A stretch of DNA of 64,000 nt from contig NZ_CP141608.1 of NCBI RefSeq assembly GCF_035581345.1, positions 2,634,501 through 2,698,500 on the forward strand, read 5' to 3'. Position 1 is the stretch's first letter; each line of letters starts with the position of its first letter. This DNA comes from Pseudomonas sp. JQ170C (GTDB lineage Bacteria; Pseudomonadota; Gammaproteobacteria; Pseudomonadales; Pseudomonadaceae). Below the pieces are notes generated by a model. That model was not told where the DNA came from, did no database searches, and worked only from the letters and a program-made list of their open reading frames with translations. Position numbers and translations under genes: made by a program. Below are positions 20,888 to 28,826 of the stretch, piece by piece.

Positions 20888-22123
20888 TCAAGGTCGCAGG
20901 TAGCGCTCGACCGTATCGAGGTACCAGTCAACGAAGTCGATGACCTTCTTTTCGTCATTTTCTGAATAGGGCCCCGGCACATACCCGGCGCCCTGCACGC
21001 CGAGGAAGTTGTTTTCTGCCAGCCACTTGTCCTGCTCGTTGGTGGCGTTCCAGAGCGCGGTGAGGTGGGCCACATCGTAGTCGCGACCTTCCTGCGCGTC
21101 CTTGTGCACCAGCCATTTACCGCGCACGTGGGTGGTGCCGGCGTCGATCGGCCAGGCCTCGAAGGTGAAGGCGTGGTCCCGCAGCGCATGGCTGAACGCG
21201 CTCGGTTCGGTGGCCCAGCGCAGGGTGCCGATATTGCCTTCGCCGCCCGGAATCAACAGCTTCGTGCAGGCCAGACGGCCATCCAGGGTCAGGGAATGGA
21301 CGCCGTCCTTGATCGGGAAGCGCAGGATGTCGAACCAGGCACCCTCGGCCGGGCCATTGATCAGCCCGTTGGCATGGCAGGTCGCCTCAAAGTCCAGCAT
21401 CCATTGCGGCTGGCCGTCGAAGTAGTCGTCCTCGGTGGGGTCGCGGAAGGAGGACAGCAGCTCGGGATGCCGCGCGCTGCAGTGGTAGCACTCGCGGCCG
21501 TTTTCCATCACCAGTTTCCAGTTGGCGTGCTCGGGCAGCACCGCTGCATGGGCGACCTTGGCGTTCTCCAGGTCGTGGGGGGACAGCATCGGTTCGAGTG
21601 CCCGGCGAAACTCGCCGAAGTCGGGCACGTCGTCCGACAGGGCGATGAAGATCACCCCGGCCACCACTTCGCAATGGACCGGCATCAGGCTGTGCCGGCC
21701 CGGGTCGAAGTCGGCGGGCATGTTGCGGGCGAAGAGCAGGTTGCCTTTGAGGTCGTAGGTCCACTGGTGATAGGGGCAGACCAGGCGCCGCGCCGAGCCC
21801 TTGTCGGCGGTGCAGATCAGCGCGCCACGGTGACGGCAGGTGTTGAAGTAGGCACGGACCGAGCTTTCCGCTTCGCGGATGATCACCACCGAGGTCTTGC
21901 CCAGTTGCACGGTGATGTAGTCGCCGACCCGGGGCACTTCGGCCAGGTGCCCGGCCTGCAGCCAGGCGCGGGCGAAGACCGCTTTCATCTCGAAATCGAA
22001 CACGGCCTGGGAGGTGTACAGCGCCTGCGGCAAGGTATGGCCGCGCTGGCACTGGCCGTAGAGATCGGCCAGCGCAGTGAAGGGAAAGTCGGTCGGGGTG
22101 GTGCCGTGGCTGCAGCCTGCCAT
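20888..22123 (-). CDS. Rieske non-heme iron oxygenase, quaternary-amine demethylase type (GbcA/Stc2-like)
   Basis: This 411-residue oxygenase alpha subunit binds a Rieske [2Fe-2S] cluster through Cys96-x-His98 and Cys116-x-x-His119. The mononuclear iron site is in ENGRECYHCSARH, with His214 and His219 as ligands. The residue that bridges the two centres is Glu211, where ring-hydroxylating dioxygenases have Asp. A Glu here is known from carnitine, glycine betaine and proline betaine oxygenases. The N-terminus (LPQALYTSQAVFDFEMKAVF) also fits that group. It likely removes an N-methyl group as formaldehyde. No small subunit gene is present. It is divergent from its reductase gene, and GAGGAA precedes the ATG. 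Confidence 0.9.
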   Translation of the reverse strand: MAGCSHGTTPTDFPFTALADLYGQCQRGHTLPQALYTSQAVFDFEMKAVFARAWLQAGHLAEVPRVGDYITVQLGKTSVVIIREAESSVRAYFNTCRHRGALICTADKGSARRLVCPYHQWTYDLKGNLLFARNMPADFDPGRHSLMPVHCEVVAGVIFIALSDDVPDFGEFRRALEPMLSPHDLENAKVAHAAVLPEHANWKLVMENGRECYHCSARHPELLSSFRDPTEDDYFDGQPQWMLDFEATCHANGLINGPAEGAWFDILRFPIKDGVHSLTLDGRLACTKLLIPGGEGNIGTLRWATEPSAFSHALRDHAFTFEAWPIDAGTTHVRGKWLVHKDAQEGRDYDVAHLTALWNATNEQDKWLAENNFLGVQGAGYVPGPYSENDEKKVIDFVDWYLDTVERYLRP

Positions 22124-22350
22124 GTGCGGTTCCTCATCGGGTGTCGCCCGTTCGGGCGTGTTGTTATGGGTGGCCGGGGTTCTTATAGGGCAGGGCCGGG
22201 GGGGCCGCCAAACGAAACTCCGGCATGACCGCCATTCCTTTTTTCATGGGTATCCGGGGCCATTCCACGGTGGCACCGGCCCATGCCGAAACATCCTTTG
22301 CGGCGCCCGGCGCAACCCCTCGATACTCGGGCTCGCAGCCTCTGCGGCAG

Positions 22351-22361
22351 AACAACAATAA
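22351..22361 (+). promoter_or_regulatory. Hfq/Crc-type motif AACAACAATAA before the reductase gene
   Basis: Two overlapping AAnAAnAA matches end 14 bp before the ATG at 22376, next to a weak AGCGGGA ribosome site. The placement favours translational repression by Hfq/Crc. Confidence 0.6.
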
Positions 22362-22375
22362 CCAGCGGGACCGAT

Positions 22376-23428
22376 ATGAATACTTTCGTGCAACCCACCC
22401 CTTCGCGGATCTGGAGCAATGGCCGGCATGCCGTCCGCTGCGTCGCCATCGTCGAGGAAACCCATGACGTTCGGACCTTCTGCTTCAAGGCCGAAGCCCC
22501 GACGCTGTTCTCCTTCAAGCCCGGGCAGTTCGTCACCCTGGCGCTGGAAATCGAGGGTGAACAGCTCATGCGTTCCTACACGCTCAGCAGTTCGCCGTCG
22601 CAGCCGTACAGCTTTTCCCTGACCATCAAGCGCGTGCCGGGCGGCAAGGTGTCGAACTGGCTGCACGATCACCTGAAGGCGGGCGACGCGCTGGTCGTCC
22701 ACGGCCCGGCGGGGCAGTTCAATGTCATCGACTTCCCCGCCGACAAGGTGTTGCTGCTCTCCGGCGGCGTCGGCATCACCCCGGTGATGTCCATGGCCCG
22801 CTGGCTGTTCGACACCCATGAGCCGGTGGATGTGGTGTTCGTGCACAGTGCTCGTACGCCCAAGGACATCCCCTTCCACGACGAACTGCGGCGCATGGCC
22901 GCCCGCAGCCAGGCGTTCACGCTGCACCTGGTGTGCGAGCGCGACGCACAAGGCGAAGCCTGGTCCGGCTATCGCGGCTATTTCGCCCGGCCGATGCTCG
23001 AACTGATGGCGGCCGATTTTCTCCAGCGGGAGGTCTTCTGCTGCGGCCCGGCGCCCTACATGACGGCGGTCAGGCACATGTTGCAGGACGCAGGGTTCGA
23101 CATGAGCCGCTACCACGAGGAAGCCTTCGTCGCGCCGGTGACGCCCGTGTCGTCGGGGAGCGGTGTCGGCCACCAGGTCACCTTCTCCCGCAGCGGGCAC
23201 AGCGTTCGCGTCGCCGCGGGGGAAACCCTGCACGCGGCGGCAGGCCGGGTCGGGCTACACATTCCCAAGGCCTGTGGCATGGGTCTGTGCGGCACCTGCC
23301 GGGTGTTGAAACTGGACGGCGAGGTGGCGATGGCACACAACGGCGGTATCAGCGAGGAAGAGCTGGCCGAGGGCTACGTCCTGTCCTGCTGCGGTATCCC
23401 CCAGGGGGATGTGATCCTCGATTGCTGA
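22376..23428 (+). CDS. Ferredoxin-NAD(P)H reductase with C-terminal [2Fe-2S] domain (GbcB-type)
   Basis: This 350-residue protein has three domains: an FAD domain with MRSYTLSSSP near residue 65, an NAD(P)-binding domain with LLLSGGVGITPVMSM near residue 125 and FCCGPAPYM near residue 222, and a plant-type ferredoxin domain with CGMGLCGTC near residue 305 and a last cysteine in VLSCC. This order (flavin, pyridine nucleotide, ferredoxin) is that of class IA-type reductases serving GbcA, CntA and Stc2 oxygenases. It should feed electrons from NAD(P)H to the divergently encoded Rieske oxygenase. The frame opens at 22283, but the ATG at 22376 begins the conserved domain. Confidence 0.92.
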   Translation: MNTFVQPTPSRIWSNGRHAVRCVAIVEETHDVRTFCFKAEAPTLFSFKPGQFVTLALEIEGEQLMRSYTLSSSPSQPYSFSLTIKRVPGGKVSNWLHDHLKAGDALVVHGPAGQFNVIDFPADKVLLLSGGVGITPVMSMARWLFDTHEPVDVVFVHSARTPKDIPFHDELRRMAARSQAFTLHLVCERDAQGEAWSGYRGYFARPMLELMAADFLQREVFCCGPAPYMTAVRHMLQDAGFDMSRYHEEAFVAPVTPVSSGSGVGHQVTFSRSGHSVRVAAGETLHAAAGRVGLHIPKACGMGLCGTCRVLKLDGEVAMAHNGGISEEELAEGYVLSCCGIPQGDVILDC

Positions 23429-23512
23429 GTGCCGCGGCAAATTGCCTGGCCGCAGGTTTGCCGCTACCCTCGGACGCTTCCGATACAGCGCCTGACCGGG
23501 GGAACACCGTCC

Positions 23513-24409
23513 ATGAGCACAAAGAAGCTGCCGCCCCTGAGTGCCGTCGTGGCCTTCGACGCGGTGGTGCGGCTGGGCACCTTCACCCGGGCGGCCAGCG
23601 AACTGCATCTCACCCAGAGCGCGATCAGCAAACAGATCAAACGCCTTGAACAGAGCCTCGGCACGCCGCTGTTCGAGCGCAAGGGCAACGAGGTGATTCT
23701 CACCGCCAGCGGCGCCGTGCTGTACCGGGCGGTGACCCAGAGCCTGCAATGCATCAAGGAAGCGGTGCAGCAGATCGACAGCGCGCTGGCGCCGAGCCTG
23801 TCCATCAGCGCCAGTTCCGGCATCGCCAGCTACCTGGTCATCCCGCTGATGTCCCGCTTTCGCAAGCTGTACCCGCAGATCAACGTGCGGGTGGTGGGCA
23901 TGGAGGATCGCCTGAAGCTGGATTTCACCGATACCGATTTCGCCATCCTCTACGGCGACGGCCAGTGGAAAGACCTGCGCGTCCAGCGCCTGGCCGAGGA
24001 AGCAATCTTCGCCGTCTGCACCCCGCAGTTCCGCGCCGCCAACCAGATCCAGGGGCTGGCCGACCTGGCGCGCTGCGACCTGATCGAGCTGGAGTCCAAC
24101 GACCCCGCGACCCTTTCGACCCGCCAGTGGATGCGCCAGGTGGGGTGTCAGGAGCCGCACCGTGGCTCGATCATTCGCGTCTCCAGCTACGAGCTGGCGA
24201 TCAAGGCGGCGCTGGCCGGCGAGGGCGTCGCATTGGCCTGGGCCGAGGCATTGCCCGACGAGTTCCACAGCCAGCGGCTGTGCCGGGCCTGCGAGGAAAC
24301 CCTGAAGACCGGGCAGGGTGAATACATCGCCTGTCCCGCGTCCCGCGATCTGCAGCCGATGGCGCAAACCCTGTGGGACTGGATCGCCGCTTCCCCTCCT
24401 GGCGGCTGA
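23513..24409 (+). CDS. LysR-family regulator, GcvA-like (first)
   Basis: This 298-residue regulator has an N-terminal winged helix-turn-helix (LPPLSAVVAFDAVVRLGTFTRAASEL, helix HLTQSAISKQIKRLEQ at about residues 36-51) and a substrate-binding domain starting near residue 95. The PPL...AVVAFDA opening is of the GcvA subgroup. The start at MSTKKLPPL is preferred over the frame start at 23429. It follows the reductase gene and is related to a second GcvA-like gene at 27748, which brackets the operon. It probably senses the substrate or product of this locus. Confidence 0.9.
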   Translation: MSTKKLPPLSAVVAFDAVVRLGTFTRAASELHLTQSAISKQIKRLEQSLGTPLFERKGNEVILTASGAVLYRAVTQSLQCIKEAVQQIDSALAPSLSISASSGIASYLVIPLMSRFRKLYPQINVRVVGMEDRLKLDFTDTDFAILYGDGQWKDLRVQRLAEEAIFAVCTPQFRAANQIQGLADLARCDLIELESNDPATLSTRQWMRQVGCQEPHRGSIIRVSSYELAIKAALAGEGVALAWAEALPDEFHSQRLCRACEETLKTGQGEYIACPASRDLQPMAQTLWDWIAASPPGG

Positions 24410-24457
24410 CAGGCGTTTCTTCAGGCAAACTTCGCAACTGCCGCCTTCCCTTTGAAT

Positions 24458-24480
24458 CTGCATGCGCCAGACGCATGCAG
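24458..24480. promoter_or_regulatory. Perfect palindrome CTGCATGCG-N5-CGCATGCAG, candidate operator
   Basis: A 9-bp perfect inverted repeat with a 5-base centre lies between the first GcvA-like gene and the MFS gene. A related palindrome TGCATGC-N7-GCATGCA occurs upstream of the OprD gene at 28718. The shared CATGC half-sites make it a candidate binding site for one of the two GcvA-like regulators. Confidence 0.45.
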
Positions 24481-24561
24481 CGCAGGCATATATTGCGCTT
24501 TTGCCGCCCCGGAGCCCCGCGTATGTTGGACCTGTCTGCGAAACCCGCAGCCATCCCTTCC

Positions 24562-24573
24562 AACAAGAACAAC
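24562..24573 (+). promoter_or_regulatory. Hfq/Crc-type motif AACAAGAACAAC
   Basis: A perfect AAnAAnAA match lies 15 bp before the ATG of the 19-codon frame at 24589. It would place the Crc-controlled translation start at that small frame rather than at the MFS gene. Confidence 0.5.
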
Positions 24574-24588
24574 GCACGAGGGAACTCC

Positions 24589-24648
24589 ATGAAGTCGCAC
24601 CGCCTATGCGGCCACGCCGCTGCCGAGCACCACAGACGATCAGGCTGA
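24589..24648 (+). CDS. Possible 19-residue leader peptide
   Basis: ATG at 24589 has a GAGGGA site 5 bp upstream and an A-rich Hfq/Crc motif before that, i.e. a complete translation start. The frame (MKSHRLCGHAAAEHHRRSG) stops after 19 codons, 90 bp before the MFS start. It is rich in His and Arg. It could be a leader peptide coupling translation to the transporter, or the remains of a longer gene whose start region has been kept. The signal is the start context, not the peptide itself. Confidence 0.3.
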   Translation: MKSHRLCGHAAAEHHRRSG

Positions 24649-24738
24649 TTGCGCCGCTTGCACTGCTACCCATTCGCCCCGCAAACAATAAAAAAGCTCG
24701 CGGCGTCGCCCTGGCGCGCCGAGCGGCTGGAGGTCTAC

Positions 24739-26046
24739 ATGTCCGTGCAGTCGAACAGTATCAGCGGCGCTCTGTCGCCCAGTAGTTCGTCCGTGGTTGC
24801 CAGTTCCGGCGCCTGGACCACGCTTTTCATCCTGACCGCGGTGTACGCGATCAATATCGCCGACCGCTATGTTCTTTCCACCCTGATCGAACCGATCAAG
24901 CACGAGTTCCAGCTCAGCGATGCCTCGGTGGGCTTTCTCACCGGCGTGGCCCTGGCGATCTTTTATGTCGCTGCCGGCCTGCCGCTGGGCGCTCTGGCCG
25001 ACCGCACCAACCGCAAACGCATGATCGGTACGGCGGTGGCGGTATGGTCGGCGATGACCGTGCTCTGCGGCCTTAGCAGCAATTTCTGGCAATTGCTGCT
25101 GGCCCGTGTCGGCGTCGGTGTCGGCGAGGCGGGCGGAACCCCGCCCAGTCACTCGATCATTGCCGACAAGTTCCGTCCCAAGTTGCGCGCCTTCGCCCTG
25201 TCGGTCTACGGCATCGGTGCCAGTGTCGGCGCCTGGTTCGGCGCGTCGGGCGCGGGTTACCTGAACGACGTCTACGGCTGGCGCACCACGCTGTTGGTGT
25301 TCGGCCTGTGCGGGCTGCCGTTCGCCCTGCTGGTGTGGCTGTGCATCCGCGAGCCAAAGCGGGTGCATGACGAGGGCGAGCCGCGCGACAGCGATGCCAC
25401 CAGTTTTCGCCAGGCGCTGCGCTACACGCTCCGGCACCGCGCGCTGTTTCACCTGATCGCCGGGGCCACGGTCGTGACCTTCTGGGGCTGGGGCATTCTC
25501 TGGTGGGCCACCTCGTTCCTGGTGCGCACCTACTCGATGACCGTGGGCGAGGCGGGCGCCATGCTCGGCCCGATCCATGGCATCGCCGGCACCGCCATGA
25601 TGGTCATCACCGTGCTGGTGATGCTGCTGCTGCGCAGCAAGGCCATGTACCAGCAATCCAGCTTCGTGGCCTGGACCACGCTGCTGGGCACGCTGTTCTC
25701 CATCGCCCTGTTCGCCACCACCCGGCTGGAGCTGGCCCATGTGCTGCTGTGGCTGTTCGTGCCCATCACCTACATCTACATCGGCCCCTCCATTGGCCTG
25801 CTGCAGAACCTCTATCCCGCCGGCATGCGCGCCAAGGGCTCGGCGATCCTGCTGTTCACCGCCAACATCGCCAATCTGGCAATCGCCCCGCAGCTGGTGG
25901 GCCTGCTGTCGGACGTGGTCGCGCCACGCCTGGGCAATCCCCAGGAGTCGCTGCGCTACGTGCTGCTGGGCTGCGCCTTCACCGGCTTCTGGGCGACCTA
26001 TCACTACTGGGCCTGCGCCCGTCACATGAAAAGGGAAACACGATGA
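24739..26046 (+). CDS. MFS transporter, spinster-like
   Basis: This 435-residue protein has about twelve helices and the spinster-family pattern: YAINIADRYVLSTLIEPIKHEF in helix 1, GALADRTNRKRMIG after helix 2, and RVGVGVGEAGGTPPSHSIIAD in helix 4. Such carriers in Proteobacteria move organic acids, steroids or sphingolipid-like compounds, and are not the usual betaine carriers (BCCT or ABC). CTGGAGG lies 5 bp before the ATG; the frame upstream to 24649 is not supported. It overlaps the cupin gene by 4 bp (ATGA), so the two are translationally coupled. The transporter family hints that the substrate is an organic acid with an N-methyl group. Confidence 0.9.
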   Translation: MSVQSNSISGALSPSSSSVVASSGAWTTLFILTAVYAINIADRYVLSTLIEPIKHEFQLSDASVGFLTGVALAIFYVAAGLPLGALADRTNRKRMIGTAVAVWSAMTVLCGLSSNFWQLLLARVGVGVGEAGGTPPSHSIIADKFRPKLRAFALSVYGIGASVGAWFGASGAGYLNDVYGWRTTLLVFGLCGLPFALLVWLCIREPKRVHDEGEPRDSDATSFRQALRYTLRHRALFHLIAGATVVTFWGWGILWWATSFLVRTYSMTVGEAGAMLGPIHGIAGTAMMVITVLVMLLLRSKAMYQQSSFVAWTTLLGTLFSIALFATTRLELAHVLLWLFVPITYIYIGPSIGLLQNLYPAGMRAKGSAILLFTANIANLAIAPQLVGLLSDVVAPRLGNPQESLRYVLLGCAFTGFWATYHYWACARHMKRETR

Positions 26047-26384
26047 ACCAGCCACTGCGCGTCAACGCGGCACAGGTGCTCTACAGCCAGCGCCCGCTCT
26101 CCGGCAATTCACGGGTCGAGATGGGCTGGTCCATCCCCGAGGATGACGAGGGGCCGCTACTGGCCGGCTTCGCCCGCTGGGACGGTGACGAGTCACCGTA
26201 CAAGACCCTGAACTACGACGAGGTGCTGATCGTGCTCGAAGGCACTTTCGGCTTTGAGCTGGAATCCGGCGAACGTTTCGAGGGCGGCCCCGAGACCACC
26301 CTGCGAATTCCCAGGAACACGGCGGTGAAGTACTTCGGCTCACAGGCGAAGGTGTTCTTCGTCATCACCCCGCCGCAGGCGTGA
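26043..26384 (+). CDS. Small cupin-domain protein (EutQ/DUF861-like)
   Basis: This 113-residue single cupin barrel shows the two motif regions around NYDEVLIVLEGTFGFELESG (residues ~59-78) and IPRNTAVKYFGSQAKVFFV. The first motif lacks the two histidines of metal cupins, so it may bind a ligand without a metal. EutQ-like cupins often accompany amine-catabolic flavoproteins. It starts inside the MFS stop codon and ends 7 bp before the FAD oxidoreductase gene. Function unknown; a sensor or a handler of the aldehyde or imine product is possible. Confidence 0.85.
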   Translation: MNQPLRVNAAQVLYSQRPLSGNSRVEMGWSIPEDDEGPLLAGFARWDGDESPYKTLNYDEVLIVLEGTFGFELESGERFEGGPETTLRIPRNTAVKYFGSQAKVFFVITPPQA

Positions 26385-26391
26385 GGCAACC

Positions 26392-27723
26392 ATGGAAGCG
26401 ACTCGGATGGACATCACCCTCAGACCCCACGACGACCACACCAATGGCTGGTCGGCGATCCTGCCGCCGCGGCGTCCCCACGCGCCGCTGCGTCAGCAGC
26501 TGGACGCCGACTGGCTGATCATCGGCGCCGGCTACGCCGGGCTCGCCGCGGCCCGGCGTCTGGCGCACAACCGCCCCAATGAGCGCATTGTGGTGCTGGA
26601 AGCGGGCGAGGCCGGCGACAACGCCTCCGGGCGCAACTCCGGCTTCGCCATCGACGTGCCGCACAACGTCGGCAGCTCCACCGCCGAGTTGGAAAAGGCG
26701 GCCAACTACAAGCGCCTGATGAAGGCGGGCATTGCCTGGCTCGACGGCATCGTCAGGGAGCGGGGCATCCAGTGCGACTGGAGCGAGAAGGGCAAATACC
26801 ATTGCGCCGCCGCGCCGCACCTGGCCGAGACCCTGCTGCGCCAGCACGCCCACGAGCTGGAAACGCTCGGCGAACCCTACACATGGCTGGAACAGGCGGA
26901 ACTGGCGCGGCGCCTGGGCACCTCGTTCTTTCACGCCGGAATCTACACACCGGGGTGCATCCTGCTCAATCCGGCGGCATTGACCCGCGGGCTGGCGGAC
27001 TCACTGCCCGATAACGTCACCCTGTTCGAGAACAGCGCGGTGACCCGCCTGGAGCGCGGTCGGACGATTGTCGCCAGCACTGCGCAGGGCGCCGTCAGCG
27101 CCCGCCAGCTGATCCTCGCCAACAATGGCAGCGCCTCGCAGTTGCCCGGCTTCGAGCGGCAGATGTTCAACGTTGCCTCCTATGGCAGTCTGACCCGGCC
27201 GCTGACGGCGCAGCAGCGCGCGCGCATCGGCGACGTCGAGGAATGGGGCGTGACCCCGGCCAACGCGGTCAGCGGCGCGACCATGCGCTATACCCGCGAT
27301 CACCGCCTGCTGATTCGCCAGCAATTCGATTTCACCCCGGGCATGCGGGTCGACGAGCGTGTGCGCGGGCGCATTCGCGAGCAGCACAAGGCGGTTTTCC
27401 TGGCGCGCTTTCCCGAGCTGGGTGACGTGGCGATGGAACATTTCTGGATGGGTTTTTTCAGCATCACTCGCAATGGTGCGCCGCGCTGGGGCAAGATCGA
27501 GCCCAACGTCTTCGCGGCGGTGGGCTGCAACGGTGTCGGGATCGCCAAGCAGACCATCGCCGGCATGACCCTGGCCGATCTGGCGTGCGGCGAGGAGAAT
27601 GCGTTGATCGCCGATATGCTGGAACTGGGCGCGCCCAGCAAGTTGCCGCCCAGGCCTTTGCTGGATATCGGTGTGAAGGCGTATCTGGCCAAGGAGCGCT
27701 GGGTCGGGAGGCAGGAATATTAA
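26392..27723 (+). CDS. FAD-dependent amine oxidoreductase (DAO family)
   Basis: This 443-residue flavoprotein has the dinucleotide motif IIGAGYAGLAAAR near residue 43, then VVLEAGEAGDNASGRNSGF, typical of the DAO/glycine oxidase/gamma-glutamylputrescine oxidase group. A C-terminal FAD contact lies in AVGCNGVGIAKQTIAGMTLAD. This group oxidises secondary or tertiary amines and N-methyl amino acids. In known betaine pathways such an enzyme removes the second methyl after the Rieske enzyme has removed the first. The same division of labour is plausible here. The nearest ATG (26392) is used; a second in-frame ATG is at 26407. Confidence 0.9.
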   Translation: MEATRMDITLRPHDDHTNGWSAILPPRRPHAPLRQQLDADWLIIGAGYAGLAAARRLAHNRPNERIVVLEAGEAGDNASGRNSGFAIDVPHNVGSSTAELEKAANYKRLMKAGIAWLDGIVRERGIQCDWSEKGKYHCAAAPHLAETLLRQHAHELETLGEPYTWLEQAELARRLGTSFFHAGIYTPGCILLNPAALTRGLADSLPDNVTLFENSAVTRLERGRTIVASTAQGAVSARQLILANNGSASQLPGFERQMFNVASYGSLTRPLTAQQRARIGDVEEWGVTPANAVSGATMRYTRDHRLLIRQQFDFTPGMRVDERVRGRIREQHKAVFLARFPELGDVAMEHFWMGFFSITRNGAPRWGKIEPNVFAAVGCNGVGIAKQTIAGMTLADLACGEENALIADMLELGAPSKLPPRPLLDIGVKAYLAKERWVGRQEY

Positions 27724-27747
27724 CGAGCGAGACCCACGGGTGCGGCC

Positions 27748-28704
27748 ATGAGCATTTCACGAAAACGACTCCCTCCGCTGCAGAACCTGGAAGCCTTTGA
27801 AGCGGCCGCCAGGCACATGAGCTTCACCAAGGCGGCAGAGGAAGTGAATCTTTCGCAAAGTGCCGTGAGCCGGCAGATCAAGCACCTGGAAGAGAGCATG
27901 GGCGTGCGTCTGTTCACCCGCACCCACAAGACCCTCGACCTGACCAAGGCCGGCCGGACGCTGCTGGGCGGGATCGAACGCAGCCTGGCGGAGTTGCGCC
28001 GCACGGTGGAAACCATCGAGAACGACCGCAGCCCGACCGTCACCATCAGCGCCAGCATGGCGATCGCCAGCTTCTGGCTGCTGCCGGGGATCGCCGAGTT
28101 CAAGGACCGTCACCCGGACATCCGCGTCCGGGTGATCGCCGGCGACGGCGAGGACTACACCGCCATCCAGAACAATGAAACCGACTTCACCATCCTCTAT
28201 GACCAGGGGCAGCGGGGCGGCTTCGTCTCCACAGGCCTGTTCGAGGAAGTGATCTTCCCGGCCTGCACGCCGGCCTACCTGAAGGGCCGTGGCATCGACA
28301 GCCTTGCAGACCTGTCGCGGGAAAAACTGATCGACTTCGAGGTCAAGCACCTGCGCACGGTCAAGGGCTGGCCGGACTGGTTCAGCCGCGCGGGCTGCGA
28401 GACCCGGGGCATCGACTACACCCTCTCGGTGTCCAATTACGACCTCGCCTGCCGGGCGGCCTTTGCCGGGCAGGGGGTGGTGCTGATGTGGGCCTACGTC
28501 GCGCCGCTGGCCGACTTCGCCAACGGCACGCTGCTGCGCCCGGTGCGGGACGTGGTGAACACCGGGCACGTCGAGCACCTGGTCTACGCCAAGGCGCTTG
28601 AAGACTCGCGTCCGCACATGGTGTTCAAGGACTGGATCCTCGACTACGCCCGGCGCACCAACGAGGCCACCCGCGGCTTTCTCGGGCTGGCCGCCCAGCC
28701 CTGA
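27748..28704 (+). CDS. LysR-family regulator, GcvA-like (second)
   Basis: This 318-residue regulator has the GcvA-type opening RLPPLQNLEAFEAAARHMSF, the recognition helix NLSQSAVSRQIKHLEESMG, and an effector domain. It is similar in plan to the regulator encoded at 23513 but clearly diverged. It lies 24 bp after the FAD oxidoreductase gene and 122 bp before the OprD porin. Two regulators of one subgroup in one 9-kb locus suggest separate control of the oxygenase half and the uptake half. Confidence 0.9.
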   Translation: MSISRKRLPPLQNLEAFEAAARHMSFTKAAEEVNLSQSAVSRQIKHLEESMGVRLFTRTHKTLDLTKAGRTLLGGIERSLAELRRTVETIENDRSPTVTISASMAIASFWLLPGIAEFKDRHPDIRVRVIAGDGEDYTAIQNNETDFTILYDQGQRGGFVSTGLFEEVIFPACTPAYLKGRGIDSLADLSREKLIDFEVKHLRTVKGWPDWFSRAGCETRGIDYTLSVSNYDLACRAAFAGQGVVLMWAYVAPLADFANGTLLRPVRDVVNTGHVEHLVYAKALEDSRPHMVFKDWILDYARRTNEATRGFLGLAAQP

Positions 28705-28717
28705 AAGACCCTGTTGT

Positions 28718-28738
28718 TGCATGCAAATCCGGCATGCA
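28718..28738. promoter_or_regulatory. Palindrome TGCATGC-N7-GCATGCA before the OprD porin
   Basis: A perfect 7-bp inverted repeat with a 7-base centre lies 88 bp before the GTG start of the porin. It shares CATGC half-sites with the palindrome at 24458 and may be bound by the same regulator. Confidence 0.45.
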
Positions 28739-28802
28739 CTGCACTGAAAATGATCGTTTGTCCGGCCTTGGCCGGCCCGGCAACACTGGCGCTTCCTCAT
28801 AC

Positions 28803-28813
28803 AAGAACAACAA
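28803..28813 (+). promoter_or_regulatory. Hfq/Crc-type motif AAGAACAACAA before the OprD porin
   Basis: Two overlapping AAnAAnAA matches run into the AAGAGG ribosome site of the GTG start at 28827, the position expected for translational repression. Confidence 0.6.
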
Positions 28814-28826
28814 GAGGTTCGCCGCC

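Larger units (their letters stand above)
24410..24738. other. Upstream region of the MFS-cupin-oxidoreductase operon
   Basis: These 329 bp hold no full-size gene. They contain the CTGCATGCG palindrome (24458-24480), an A/T-rich stretch at about 24486-24500 that could be a promoter, an Hfq/Crc-type motif (24562-24573) and the 19-codon frame (24589-24648). The order operator, promoter, leader is coherent for a regulated transcript. Confidence 0.5.
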
